Origin: Adenanthera pavonina
Lineage: Eukaryota > Streptophyta > Magnoliopsida > Fabales > Fabaceae
Direction: 5' to 3'
DNA length: 64,000 nucleotides
Assembly: GCA_026686845.1 (NCBI GenBank)
Contig: JAIVEN010000012.1
Span: 7,256,501-7,320,500, forward strand
The notes under the pieces were generated by a model that was not told where the DNA came from, ran no database searches, and was given only the letters and a program-made list of their open reading frames with translations. Positions 12,870 through 25,894 of the stretch are shown here, one piece after another. Numbering within the stretch: the first letter of the stretch is position 1; the number at the start of each line of letters is the position of its first letter. The translations under genes and the position numbers were made by a program.

Positions 12870-15779
12870 TGTAACATCTTATCTTTATCTATATTTACCT
12901 ATATATTATAGCATGTATAATGCTCAAATAGCTCATATTAGGAACTTGAACCATTAATAGAACCAAAATATTTAAAATAAAAAAAACGTGGTAATATTCA
13001 TTTAGTTCTTAAGTTTTCTGGATAAATTTTGAAAAATCATAATTAAATTCAAAAAAATTGTATCAAGGTGATTCAACTCTCTAAATGAAGCCAGAAACAT
13101 GCTTTATAGGGAAAAATATGAAACTTGCCTTTAACCAGACCAATTACTTGCACTGTATAAATGGTCATTTTGCTCTTTTCTAAGATTTTAGCCATAAATT
13201 TAAAAATTCATTTCTCATTCTAAAATGAGCCAAATCATGTATTCTTTATTCCATTAGAAATCTCTATGTGTATATTTTACAACCATATTTTTCTTGTACA
13301 TTTATTTAGCCTAAACAGGGCACAACACCAATTTGAATAACTAAGGGTCAGAACATCACTTTTACTAGAACAATTTTAGGGAAACATGTATATCTCTTAT
13401 TGTACAGCTCCAATTGAACTCAAACTAGTGGCATATTGAACTTAAAACTTAGATCTTTTCACACATGTAAACCACTACATTTTTGGAGCTTAGTAAGATT
13501 TTATATTACCTTTCAAAATAAGTCATACTTATAGTGAAATTCATAGCTTTTACTTTATTGTCAAATTTTGACCTTCAATTTTAAAATTTTCTTATAAATC
13601 ATATACATATCCAATTTAGATGTTTTTTAGCTTGTTGAAAAGCTCTATTTGTCTAGTTTTCTAAAATATATAATACTTATATATTATATCACTTTTAAAA
13701 TGAAAAGTAAACATATAACTCTTAGGGATGCATATTATCCAGATTATGCCACGATATACAAAAGTGCATATGTACACAATATAAATCACTCCAAATTTGT
13801 TCATCTAAGTTCATGTCATTCTCATAACATCTTAAGGGACTCAAAAGAATATAATGGAAGCTAAATCCAGCCTTACAAAGGCACATATGATTTTACACAA
13901 ATGCCATAGTGATACATTAAAATGTATATAAATTGCTTAATGGGCATGCTTCTTTATTCTCTTCATATCTCTTGCCTTTCCTTGAATTCCTCCATTGATA
14001 TAGCTTGAACCTAACATTTAGAATGCTTAGGGGGATGAGATTGGGGTAATCTTAGTAGTGAATTATATTCATGCATCATGTTATTCATTTCACATAAAAA
14101 AATCACATCTGATCACATTGAATCACATAAATCAGCAAATTGCCATGTAGGTCATAAAAATTTTGACAATATAACAGCTTAGAAAATGGATATCCCAGGG
14201 AAGAAAATCCCTCATATTGCAGCCAAATTCCAATCAAGAAAATACAATTCACAATATGGCAACCAATTTGCATCAAAGCAAAGCAATGAAATAACATAAG
14301 CAAGAATATGTGAACTTAGCTACCTTTGTTAACTTTTGTTAGCTTTCCTCTTTAAACCAAAGCTTCCTCTAACTTTCTCAAGTCTCTAGGCATCATTAAA
14401 CATTCAATCTAGCCACTAGTTCCATGGTATAACTCAATATACATCCATGAAACCCTATAAATCCTTAAAAATTCAACTTGCCTATCTTAAGCTCTATCTT
14501 AAAGCATATACTTGTCTTTAAGGTTTTTGGTCATGGGTAATCCATTTTTGACATCAAATTAATGAAATTTGAACTCTCAAAACCACTTTTGGTCTTGCCA
14601 AAAATCAGCCATAATGGAGAAAAAATGAGTTTTTCTCAAAACTTAAATCATACCATACTTGCTTCCTTTCACAAAAACTCATGCTTTCCCATCATTTTAT
14701 GGTTTAAAAACAACTTCCCTCCCTTAAATCTTGCTTAGGCCAAAGTTAGGCAGTGAGAGGAGAAGAGAAAATTGCAAGGAAACTAACTCATAGTGCCTAG
14801 AAAGTATGTTAGAACTCTTAGAAATTGGAAAGAAACCACTTACCATTTCTCTTGTATTTTCTCCTCCATTTTTCTTCTCTTTTCTCTTCCACCTTATTCT
14901 CACGTAGCTTCTCCTTTCTTGGCTGCCTTCATATCACTTTTCACTCCTTTCCCAAATGGACTACTCGTGCAAGACAAGAGGGAGTATTTATAATGGCCAT
15001 TAATGATACTTACTTTTTGCTAATCAAGGTTGCTTTTACTAATTACCTTGATTTATTCTAATCAAAACTTAGCCGCCAAGTTTTCATTTTTAGCACATGG
15101 TAGCTGATGTGGCATGATTTAAGAGGGTCTCATCTCCAAAATATTGCATATTTTTTCCAGTCTAGTAATACCCTGTGTCAGTTACTTTGTACCTGGATCG
15201 GTAAAGTTAGCTTTTACAATACAATTTCACTTTATTAACACAAGAATAAAACAAACTTGTGTCTCACAATGCTTTATTATACTATCTCTAAAAAATTCAT
15301 TTTACAATGTCCAATAGCTTTTCTTTTTAACTCCTTAGCTTTTGCAGATCAAAAAGCAGCTTTATCGGTATAAAGTTACTTTTTAACCTTCGGCACTGAT
15401 TATTTCTTTATCCTTAATCATTAGCCCCCAGTACCATATACCATTGAACTCATCTTGTTGAGAACTTCGTTTTGATAGTAATTTTATATATTTACAAAAT
15501 ACCCATGACCTGGGGTAAAATTATAATTTTTTAAAACTTTTGAGTCATTAGCCGTAATTTTCCCTCAAGAACCTTGACCTTTCTTCTCCACATGATTCTT
15601 ATATACTTGGGAACATAATTGTCATTTTCATAATTCTTAGGGGTAAAAATGTAATCTCTCATTTTTTAGTCCGATCGGAAAAAATGACATCTTTGTCCTA
15701 TTTCACGCAAAATGGTGTACGTCCGTTTTCACAAATTCTTTATGTATTTTGAGCTATTCAACTTTTTAGGGATGGTACA
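12870..15779 (-). mobile_element. Reverse-oriented gypsy 3' LTR
   Basis: Plus-strand ends are TGTAACATCT and GATGGTACA. The adjacent sequence at 15780-15825, read on the minus strand, is the gypsy spacer TTTGAGGATGAAATTTATTT plus a purine tract abutting the LTR. That makes this the element's 3' LTR on the minus strand. The last 600 bases match 30950-31549 and, inverted, 2964-3550. A minus-strand TATA box (TATAAATA) is present near 14978-14986. No matching TSD was found at the far side, so the other end of this element is unresolved. Confidence 0.7.
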
Positions 15780-16006
15780 ATTCCCTCTCTTTTAAAATAA
15801 ATTTCATCCTCAAAAATTTAGATACATACATGTATCTCTTATTTCCTTTTCTCTATTTCCCAATTTTTTCCAGACCATTTTTATTAGAGAAATACTCTTA
15901 CTTCTTACTTGATTGACTTATCAGTCAATATTTTCCTCTAGTATCATTTATTCATTTATGACATTTGAAAGGTCTGGTTCATATTCTTTGAATTGGGAGT
16001 TGTGAG
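15780..16006 (-). mobile_element. Interior 3' end of the reverse gypsy element
   Basis: Non-coding stretch between the reverse LTR and the inserted copia element. Its first 45 bases, read on the minus strand, are the gypsy pre-PPT spacer and polypurine tract. The interior continues, interrupted by insertions, at 27529-28022, 29690-29910 and 31550 onward. I see no pol domains in these pieces, so the host is either non-autonomous or heavily deleted. Confidence 0.5.
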
Positions 16007-17585
16007 TGTTAATTCAGATGTTTTGATGACTCTAAAATAAATGAGCTTGGAGATCCAATATCAAAGGAGTACAAGAGAAATAAAGAACAAAGTTGGAGTT
16101 TCCTAGAGATTGAAGAGTTGTTTCACATGTTTTAGGAAACTATTTGTAAAAGAAGGTACTTAAGCTTTGAATTTCAATTCACCTAACATTAAATGAGATA
16201 ACTAACTGAATGATTAATGATTAGCTCATGATTTCAAAATGGTTTTCATGAAAAAAAAGTATCTCATGAGAATAAAGCTTCAATGTCAAAATGATTCTAA
16301 GTATTCAATTGACTTTCATGAACATGTTTTAGTTTATGGGGATAGTTTTTAGGTGTTTACCCTGTTTTCAAGAAAATATTTTGCCTTATTAGCATAACCA
16401 ATGAAGATTATGGGGATAAAGACTCAATCTCAAAACTTTTCCAAAGTCCATTCTTCAATTTCATGAAAAGGGATTGAGGTTATTCGCATAACATAGCTTA
16501 AAGACTAAGTTCTCAAGAGGTTATCCTGATAAGGAAGGCACCTTATTCTCAAAACCAAGGGAGGTTATCCGCATAACCTATATTTCAGAATACTTAAACT
16601 TTCCTCGGGTAAACAAATTATCCACATAACCAAGGGAGGTTATCCGTATAACCTATATTTCAAAATACTTGAACTTTCCTCAGGTAAACAGGTTATCCAC
16701 ATAACCTTGGGAGGTAATCCTGATAACCTAAATTTTACAAAAACTCAGTTTGAGAAAAACTTAACGTTATCCTAATAACTGAGTGGGTTTTCAGGAAAAT
16801 GATTTTGAGCTAAAACTTAGTCATTCTGTGTAGTACGTTATTTGCATAACCTAGCTAGGTTATCCATATAATGAAAAGCTCCATGTTAAAAATAAAGGCA
16901 AATAGTTACCCATTATTCGCATAACCTAAGGAGGTTATCCACATAGCCTCTGTCAGATGCATTTAATATGGTAGATGAACGGCTATTTTACTGAGAGTAA
17001 TGGCTAATCTTTGTTTCCAACAGATAATTCTGCCCCAAGATTATAAATAGGATCTCAATTAAGTTGTTGGGTAATCAGAAAAATAATATACACGCCAAAA
17101 CTCTGCTGATTCAATTATTGATTCATTCAAAGCTTACCTACCCTCTATTTTGCTCATTCATTGTATCTCAACTTTCATATCTACTCTTTTGAGAGAGTTT
17201 TCATTCTATAAAACATTTATACATTTGTAGAGTACTTAGTGTGAGATTACACTAAGGCAGATGGTCTTATTCTTGAGTAAGAAGAGTAAGAGAACTTGTT
17301 TTAGTCCAAAGATCGTGCTAGTGTTGTATTGCGGTCATTGCAAGAACCCATTCAAATCTTGCAAGAGATAGTGGAAAAATCTCAAGTGGTGGCTTTGAGA
17401 TTGGACGTAGGTGAAGTGGAATAGATCAAACCAGGATAAACTACTAAGTTCTCTTCCCTTTGCTCTTTATTTCTTATACTCTGTTTTCAGTTACCTTTTT
17501 AGTATCACTGTTGTATTTTATCTTTGCAGAAAAATTTCAATCTTCATAATTCACCCTCTCTCTTGGGAAGCTAGCTAAGCTAACA
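16007..17585 (+). repeat. 5' LTR of the Sirevirus-like copia element
   Basis: Runs TGTTAATTCAGATG to GCTAAGCTAACA. It matches the 3' LTR closely by eye, but lacks about 54-60 bases present there (about 26437-26491). Its middle (about 16470-16960) is an array of GGTTAT...ATAACC palindromes, with an exact 16-mer at 16563-16578. A TATAAATA box at about 17042-17049 probably sets the start of transcription. Confidence 0.92.
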
Positions 17586-17587
17586 AG

Positions 17588-17599
17588 TGATATCAGAGC
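17588..17599 (+). other. Primer-binding site (initiator Met-tRNA type)
   Basis: TGATATCAGAGC lies 2 bases after the 5' LTR. It differs at one base from the plant initiator methionine tRNA primer site TGGTATCAGAGC. Confidence 0.8.
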
Positions 17600-17640
17600 C
17601 TGGACTCCCAGTTAAAGGATCTAACAATCCGAGAGAAGAC

Positions 17641-18582
17641 ATGGCTGGCTTTGGTGAAGACGTCTTTCCAGAAGGAAACAACACCAACCGACCTCCTGGT
17701 TTTAGTAGAGAACATTATGGGTATTGGAAGATAAGGATGCAGATTTATCTTCAATCCATTGATTTGCGTATTTGGTTGTTCATCCAAAAGAGAGATTTCT
17801 TTCTGATGAAACTACAAGATGATGGGAAATATTGAGAGAAACTTGAAGAGGAATTGAACGAGGAGGATAGGAGAAGGGTCTTTCTCAACTTTAAAGCTAA
17901 GCATTGTCTGTCAGTGCTCTCAATCAAGATGAGTTTTACAGAGTGTCTCAATGTACAATAGCCTATGGCATGTGGGACACTTTGGAGATCGCTCATGAAG
18001 GGACAACCGGCGTGAGAGAAAATAAGTTGAATACATGCATTAGAGAATATGAAAGCTTCAACATGAAAGAGGGTGATAATATCAAGGATTTGCAGAAGAG
18101 ATTCACCCTCATTGTGAATCAGCTGAAGAGCCTTGGAAAGGAATACACCCAGTCTGGGAAAGTTAGAAAGATTCTCAGAGCTTTGCCCATTGAGTGACAA
18201 CCGAAGGTGACTGCAATAGAGAAAGCTAGGGGGGAATCTATGACATCTGTGACAACCCTTTTTAGGAGTCTTGAAGAATATGAAGGGAAGCTGAAGCTTG
18301 CAAGGAATCTAATTCATCTGACAAGAAGAAACAGAGTTTGGCTCTCAAAGTAGAATCAGAAGATGATGATGATTCAAAGGAGGATGCTGAGCTAGAAGAA
18401 GAAATTATGGCCATGCTGGAGAGGAAATTTGGTAAAATGTATGGAAAGAAGAAATTCAAAAGATTTGCAAAAAAAGATAGAGCCACTAGCAGCAAGAAAG
18501 AAAACAAAGACTCCATCGTATGCTATGAATGTAAGAAACCTGGGCATATCAAATGGGAATGTCCTTTGCTGAGCAAGAAATA
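17641..18582 (+). pseudogene. copia gag, frameshifted
   Basis: The likely start is ATG 17641 (MAGFGEDVFPEGNN), just after the PBS. A stop at 17833 and at least two frame changes break the reading. The middle part (17904-18197) has YGMWDTLEIAHEGT and FNMKEGDNIKDLQKRFTLIVNQL, typical of the copia gag capsid (UBN2-type) domain. The last part (18338-18582) is acidic then lysine-rich and carries a CX2CX4HX4C zinc knuckle, CYECKKPGHIKWEC (18521-18562). It would package element RNA in virus-like particles; here it is broken. Confidence 0.82.
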
Positions 18583-19139
18583 AGGGAATGACAAAAATGT
18601 TGACAAAGGGAAAAAGAAGAAAGCTTTCGTATTTTCCATATAGGGAGATAGTTTAGATGAAGAGGAAGCAGCAGGAGATTATGAAATTGCTAACTTATGT
18701 CTAATGGCTGAAGAGGTTGCAAAGAAGGAGAAGAATCACAACCAAGACAATGACAGTGATTCCAAGGTAAATGACTCTAAACCTTCTTACAAAAAACTAC
18801 ATGATGCATTAAATGGACTGATGACTGAATTTGTCAAAGTGTCCAAACAATTGAGTCAAGCTAAAAGGAAAATACACAAGCTTGAAAGTGAGTCTCATAC
18901 ATCTTGTACTGCTTCACAGTTTTCTTCTTCCCCCACCTCTATTTGTGTCTCATGCATTGAGTTGAGAGACAAGAATAATTATCTCCATAAGACTCTGACT
19001 AAACTCACTAGAGGTGAGGACATGCTAAAAGTATTATTGGGAAACTAAATTGTAAGTCAGAACAAAACTGGTCTAGGATATGACCCATGTGCAGTCAAGG
19101 AGAAATTGAAAACTAAGAAATAAAATCTTTACCTGAGAA

Positions 19140-22100
19140 ACTTTGTGCATGCTAATAGCTTTAAAACAACTCAGAACATAGAGTCATTCCTAGCTCCTAG
19201 AAATCAAAAGAATAAATATTATAGTCATTATTTCAGATATGCATCTCTTTCTTCTAGCCTTTTCTCCACTTGCCACTTTTGTAACAAGAAGGATCATATA
19301 TCCTCCAACTGTATATTTAGGAAGGAAGGAAATGACAATGGGATGAAATGAGTTCCCAAGGATCCCTCCATTAACAAGAAAGGACCCAAGTAAATATGGG
19401 TACCAAAAAGAAAGAACTAAAACTTGTTTTGTAGGTGTGCCTCAAAGCCAAGAAAAGTAACAAATGGTACATGGATAGTGCTTGTTCGAGACAAATGACT
19501 GGAGACAAAGAAAAATTCATTGTGCTGAGAGATAAGAAAGGAGGAAAGGTTACCTTCAGTGGTGACCAGTGTGGAAAGATAATTGGAATTGGAATTGTTG
19601 GAAGAAATCCAGAAACATCAATTGAAGAAGTCTTGTTTGTAATAGGACTCAATCACAACTTGTTGAGTGTAAGCCAAACCTGTGATAGAGGCAACTGGGT
19701 TCTGTTTGATTCTAACTACTCCTTAGTCATCAGAAAAAGTGACCGTAAAATGATTCTCAAGGTAGAAAGAGATGGTAACTGTTATACTATTGATTTAGAT
19801 GAATTACCTTCTCTAGACATGATATGCTTAATAAGTGAAAATGATGATAGCTGGCTGTGGCATAGGAGATTAGCATATGTTAGTATGCATTAATTGAATA
19901 AGCTCATTAAAAATGAACTTATACTTGGTCTACCTAACATTAAGTTTGAAAAGGATAGAGAATGTGATGCTTGCCTTAAAGGGAAACAAACAAAGTCCTC
20001 ATTCAATACCAAAAACATTGTTTCTACAACAAGACCTCTACAATTACTTCACATGGATTTGATAGGTCCTAATCATACTAAAAGTATTGGTGGAAACTGA
20101 TATGTACTTGTTGTGGTAGATGATTATTCTAGATTCACCTGAACTTAATTTCTTCCCTCTAAAGATGAAACATATGATTCTTTTCTTATCTTAGCCAAGA
20201 AAATCCAAAATAAGAAAGGTTGTTCCATTGTATGTATTAGAACAAATCATGGAGGAGAATTTGAAATTGCAAAATCTACTTACTACTATGATGAAAATGG
20301 AGTGGAGCATAACTTCTTAGCCCCAAGAACACCTCAACAGAATGGAGTTGTAGAAAGAAAGAATAGAGTGTTGGAGCAGATGGCACGTGCAATGCGGAAT
20401 GAAAAAGAACTATTTAGGCAATTCTGGGCTGATGCAATAAGCACAGCATGCTACTTGATGAATAAAGCATACATCATACCCATGCTAGGGAAGGCTCCAT
20501 ATTAGTTGTACAAAGGAAGGAACCTCAACCTCTCTCATCTTCATGTCTTTGGATGCACTTGCTATGTCCACAATAACAAAAAAGACAATCTGGGTAAGTT
20601 TGATGCTAAATAAGATGAAGTTATATTTCTTAGCTACTCAAATAGAAGTAAAACATATAGGGTGTTCAACAAGAAGTCTGAAACTATTGAAGAATCTGTG
20701 CATGTTGTCTTTCTTAAAAATAAAACTATGTCTAAGCATGCTAGAGATGAGGATGATCTAATTTCCAACTTCGAGATTTTGAATGTATCAGTAGAAAATA
20801 AAATTGAACATCCTAAAGTATCTGAATCTACTGATGTAGAGGAAGATATTCATGAGAAAAATAATGAATGTGAAATAAATGAGAAAGTATCTCAAGAACT
20901 CCCTAGAACTTGGAGATATCAAAGGAATTATCCAATTGATCAAGTTATTAGTGATGTTCAAGAGAAAGTTAAAACCAGAAGACAATTTAGGGATCAAATG
21001 AATAATTGTACATTTATTTCCCAAACTGAACCTAAGTATACTAAAGAGGCTTTAACTGATGAATATTGGTTTTTAGCTATGCAAGAAGAACTAAATCAGT
21101 TTAAAAGAAGCCAAGTCTGGGATCTAGTGCATAAGCCTAAAAACCATCTTATTATTGGAACCAAATGGGTGTTTAAGAACAAACTTGATGAATTAGGAAC
21201 AATAATAAGGAATACAGCTAGATTAATGGCTAAAGGATATAATCAGGAAGAAGGTATTGATTATGAGGAAACTTTTGCTCCAGTTGCAAGATTGGAAGCA
21301 ATAAGGATTCTCTTAGCCTATGCTTACATGAAAGAAATTGTGTTGTATCAAATGGATGATGTAAAAAGTGCTTTTCTAAATAGGTATATCATGGAAGAGG
21401 TCTATGTTAATCAACCTCCAGGTTTTGATGACTCAACTAAGCCAAATCATGTGTATAAACTAAAGAAAGCTTTATATGGGTTAAAGCAGACTTCTAGGGC
21501 ATGATATGAGAGACTGAGTAATTTCTTGATTGAAAAAGGTTTTAAAAGAGGAAAAGTTGATACAACCTTGTTCACTAAAAGAGAAAATAAATATTTACTT
21601 ATTGTACAAATTTATGTCGATGACATTATATTTGGTGCTACTATTGAATCTTTGTACAAGAACTTTTCTGAGTTAATACAAAGTGAGTTTGAGATATCGA
21701 TGATGGGTGAGCTGAACTTCTTTCTTGGATTGCAAATCAAACAACGTGATGATGACATCTTTCTCAATCAATCAAAATACCTCAAGGAGCTACGAAAGAA
21801 GTTTGGAATGGAGCATGCTAAACCTATGGTAACTCCTATGGCCTCTGTAACTAAGCTTGACATGGATGAAGAAGGAAAACTCTTTGATATAACTCAATAT
21901 AGGAGGATGATTAGTTCCTTGCTGTATTTAACTACTAGTAGGTCTGACATCATGTTTAGTGTTTGTATGTATGCTAGGTTCCAATCATGTCCCAAAGAGT
22001 CCCATGTAACAACTGTAAAGAAGATTTTCATATACTTGCTGGTACATCTCAAATGAGACTCTAGTATCCAAAAGGTATTGGAGAAGAAGTCGTAAGTTAT

Positions 22101-22500
22101 ATAGATATAGATTTTGCTGGGTCAAAGATTGATAGAAAGAGCATAAGTGGTATATGCCAATTTCTAGGAGACTTTCTAGTGTCATGGTTTAGTAAAAAGC
22201 AAAACAATGTAGTACTCTCCACAACTAAAGTTGAGTATGTAGCAGTAAGGAGTTGATGTGAACAAGTCCTTTGGATGAAGCAATAACTTGAAGACCTTGA
22301 GATGAAGATGAAGGAAATCCCAATAAGGTGTGATAATCAAAGTGCCATTAACATTTCAAAGAATCCTATTATGCATTCAAGGACAAAACACATTGAAGTA
22401 AGATATCACTTCATAAGAGATCATATTTTGAAAGGTGATGTCAAGCTGGAATTTGTTCCTACTGAAGATTAGCTTATTGACATCCTGACAAAGCTACTTG
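19140..22500 (+). pseudogene. copia pol: protease, integrase, RT, RNase H, broken
   Basis: A second CX2CX4HX4C motif (CHFCNKKDHISSNC, 19271-19312) precedes the protease. Protease motif WYMDSACSRQMTG (about 19462) has DSA where active copia enzymes have DSG. Integrase zinc finger: WLWHRRLAY...CDACLKGKQT (19855-19990). Core: LLHMDLIGP (first Asp), RTNHGGEFE (second catalytic Asp read as N, about 20240), VVERKNRVLEQMARAM (Glu). RT: TKWVFKNKLDELG, QMDDVKSAFLN, and intact IYVDDIIFGA at about 21610. RNase H: AGSKIDRKSISGICQFLG and VEYVA (22115-22250). Stops at about 19891, 20098, 20503, 21502 and 22054 and frame changes make it a pseudogene. Confidence 0.88.
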
Positions 22501-22559
22501 CAGAAGATAGAGATGGAAAAATCAAAAAAGAATTGGGAATGGTAAATTCTAATGAATTG

Positions 22560-23400
22560 TAAATATTTTCTGAAATCCTTCTCTAAATTACAATTTAGTC
22601 AATAATAATACTAATTTAAGCATCTAAGTATCCAGAAGTTTGTTTTGCAGGTACTTCTTGAATTGAAATATTCAAAATCTGATGAAATGAAGTATCCTGC
22701 ATATTAGAATGAAGTTATGGTGAAAAGAAGAGGCTTATAAGGATAACATGGCTATTAGTAAGTGTTTATGAGCTTTTTAAATTTGGTTATTCGCATAACC
22801 TCATAGCCTTATGCTGAAAACATGTTGACTTTTTGGCATGCATAGTCTCTGTATTTGAGGTTATTCGCATAAGGTATGAAGATTTTTATGAAAATGAGAC
22901 CTTTTGTGAACCTCTGGTTTCTGTGAAACTCGATGTTCGGATAAGGTCTCCACCTTATGCACATAACCTGTCTTGTTTGCTTCATTGTATGTGCTTTATG
23001 AAATTCGATTTCAGGATAGCCTGCCTACCTTGTCCGTATAACGTTACTTCTAGAGAAGAGATTCCCAAAGTAAGAACGTTATCCGCATAAGGAGACAAGG
23101 TTATCCGGATAACTTGTTGTTTTTCAATTTTCTCTGTACTGTGTGTGAAATTCCTTTCATGAAAACATGGTATGCTTGTTCGGATAACTTCTCTCTTCTC
23201 CCGTCTGTCTCAAGTTGGTTATGCGGACAACCTAAGGACCTTATGCATACAACCTTGAGACTATATAGAGAATTTTCTGGTTTTCAACAGAACCTTGTAT
23301 GGAAAACCTAACCCTATCCTGAAAACCTTCAATCGTACTCCTCAAGCTTTCTAAAATCTCCAAAAACCCATTCAATTTCCTGCTCTCAAAACTCCTTTCA
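22560..23400 (+). other. Post-pol non-coding spacer rich in TTATCCGCATAA-type palindromes
   Basis: Between RNase H and the env-like ORF region there is no credible gene. From about 22784 to 23280 it carries many words of the same palindrome family as the LTR: GGTTATTCGCATAACC at about 22784, GGTTATTCGCATAAGG at about 22858, CGTTATCCGCATAAGG at about 23076, and further diverged copies to about 23250. Confidence 0.6.
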
Positions 23401-23449
23401 GTCAATTCTAAACCTCTTGTACCTTCCCAAATTCTTTGGAATCACTGAT

Positions 23450-25595
23450 ATAGCAAAGACTAAGGGTGGCAATCAAGGGGAACGTCTACAGCGTAATGTG
23501 AAACCAAAATATGCTTCAAAACACCCAGTGAAGGGAAGAGAAAAGCTGATGCTGGGCCCAGTATTCCAACGAAAAAGCCTAGAAGAACAAAACCAAAGGA
23601 ATTCCTGAATCAGAACCTCAGGTTGGCACACACGTAAGTTCTTCTGCTACTGAATTTGAGGAAGCATTAATTACAGATGAGCTAATTAGTATAAGGATTT
23701 TAAAAGAATCGTATGAGACTGATTTCAAAAAGTGTAAGGTAGTCAAGCCTTATTTTGTGAGAATAGAAAAATTTTTTGTAAGAAACAAATATGATTCTGC
23801 TAGGCTGTTAGAGAACTATAGGGGACTGATAGAGCTGAAGGAGGATTATGATGAAGAGGTTGTACATGCTTGGTATAATTCTCTAAGAATTAACCATAAC
23901 ACAAAGGTGTATGAAGTAAGATTGAGAAAGAGATAGATTACCCTGCACCCTGACTTGCTATGTGAGATTTTGAGTTTACCTGCTGGAGGAATAAGGGTGA
24001 ACATTGAGAATTCAAAGTATCCCCCTGAAAATGAAGCTATAAATGAAGACAATGGAGATGAAACTAATTACAAATGGAGCACAATAGTCTCAAGGCTGCT
24101 TAGGTAAAGACAAAATGTTCCTTCTGAAGGGAAAATTGCCCTAACTCTTCTGACTGTTAAGAACATGATTCCTCACTACATTTTCTCACGCATGTTCTTC
24201 AACAAGAGAGGAGGCTTCAACTATCTATCCAAGGGGAGAATTTCAAGTCATGCTACTGTTGATAAAGGGTAAACAAATGAATGTGGTCGATATCAGTCTA
24301 CAGAGGATGTGGAAGGCAAGGACCTATAGATAGTACTCACAGTTGTCATTTGAACATATTATCACCAAAATCCTGAAGTTTCATAACATATTGCACATTG
24401 AAAGAGGGCCTACACTACTTCCAAAAAAATTAAGTGAGAAAGTCCTGCAGAAGATGGGGATGAGCCTGGAGAATGGCAGATAGGTTGACAAGAAGAGGGA
24501 TACTGAAGAAGGGTCTAAGTCCACAACTGCCTCAAAGAGTCTTACAGTTGGTGATTCCAATTTCTCTTTATCCACACCCTCTAAACTACCTCAATCCATG
24601 TAACCTGAGCCTTATATACCTTCTCCCACTCAGAGCAAACCTGATGAAATCCCAGCCACTAACCTTTCTACTCCCTCAGACATTCCTTTACTATACCAAA
24701 ACTTGTTCCAGATTGCCATGGCCACCAGGAAAGAGCACAAAGAAGACATGATTAATCTTAGGTATCTCATTATTGAGATGCAGGAGAAATTTGAGACTAA
24801 ATTTGAAAGTCTCACCCAAGAAGTGAAACTCCTACATGTGCAACTTGCTTCTGGTATTCCTCAGCCTTGCTCTTCCCCAATCCAACCACCACCTCTACTT
24901 ACATTGAACCAGCTGCTTCTACACAATCACCTGCCCTATCAGAGGACCTAGGTCCTAACCTGGACTATGGTCTTGAGAAAGAAGTTGTTCATGATTCAAG
25001 CAAAGCCTTAGTTCTCTTTCCTGAAGGTGATTTAATTCACCAAATCCATCTTCATCACCAAAGACAAGAGATTAATGCTCTCTTTCCTCCTCTCCCTTAT
25101 CCTATCTCTTTTGAAGGCATCACTTATCTTGCTGAGGCTGCTGCACAGGAAATTATCACCCTTGCCTCTGATTCTGAACCCTTCCCTGCACCACTTTCCA
25201 CTATCTCCCCTCCTCCTATGATGCCCAATATTTAGTACATTCCTGTATTTCCTTCTGTTCCTCCTGCTACTGCAAGTATGCCACTTTGGCCATTCCCAGT
25301 ATCCATTGTTCCAGCCTAACCCTCCACATTTCCTCTTTCTTTGGATGAAAGACTTAAAAGAATTAGGTAATGGAAGGCTAAGCTTGATCAGAATATTACT
25401 AGGATAGATGATGGTGTTGCTCAAATCCCTTCTGTTGCTGATGACAAAACGGGGGAGAAAGAAGAGACAGAAAAGGATAAGGAAAAAGAAGAGAAAGAAG
25501 AAAAGGATGAGAAAGAGAAGAAGAAAAAGAGACAATCTAAGAAAAAGAAGAAGTGCACTCCTTCAAAGAAGAAATCTAAGGAGAACGAGACTTAA
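23450..25595 (+). pseudogene. Extra (env-like) ORF of the Sirevirus-like element, broken
   Basis: Lies between RNase H and the PPT, where Sireviruses often carry an additional ORF. Reading across frames gives a basic start (AKTKGGNQGERLQ; the expected ATG at 23450 reads ATA), a folded-looking region (RILKESYETDFKKCKVVKPYF, LRINHNTKVYEVRLRKR, HPDLLCEILSLPAGG, about 23690-24000), a probable coiled coil (MINLRYLIIEMQEKFETKFESLTQEVKLL, about 24749-24835), a proline-rich stretch, and a tail of mixed K and E ending at TAA 25593-25595. Several stops interrupt it. No envelope features such as a signal peptide or fusion peptide are evident, so env-like is positional only. Confidence 0.6.
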
Positions 25596-25880
25596 CCTAT
25601 TTTGCTATTGTGTATTAATGTCTTGTTGTTTTATTTTGGTTGGTTTACTATGATTTTGCCTATGTACTTGTAATGAATATTTATAATACAATGTTTTTCC
25701 TTCTGTGAACCTTGTTTATCCTTGATGTTCTCCATCTGTGAACTTCAATTTTTCTTGATGTTCCTTATTTTGGAAATGTGCTCTACATTATTTGACTTTA
25801 TTTAAACTATACACATGTTGAGGAGAAGCTTCATGCAAGCCCAAGTAGTAACAATAAGTTTAAGTTGTTTTGTCATCATC

Positions 25881-25894
25881 AAAAAGGGGGAGAA
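25881..25894 (+). other. Polypurine tract of the copia element
   Basis: AAAAAGGGGGAGAA abuts the 3' LTR start TGTTAATTC and is preceded by TCATCATC, the form usual in Sireviruses. Confidence 0.88.
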
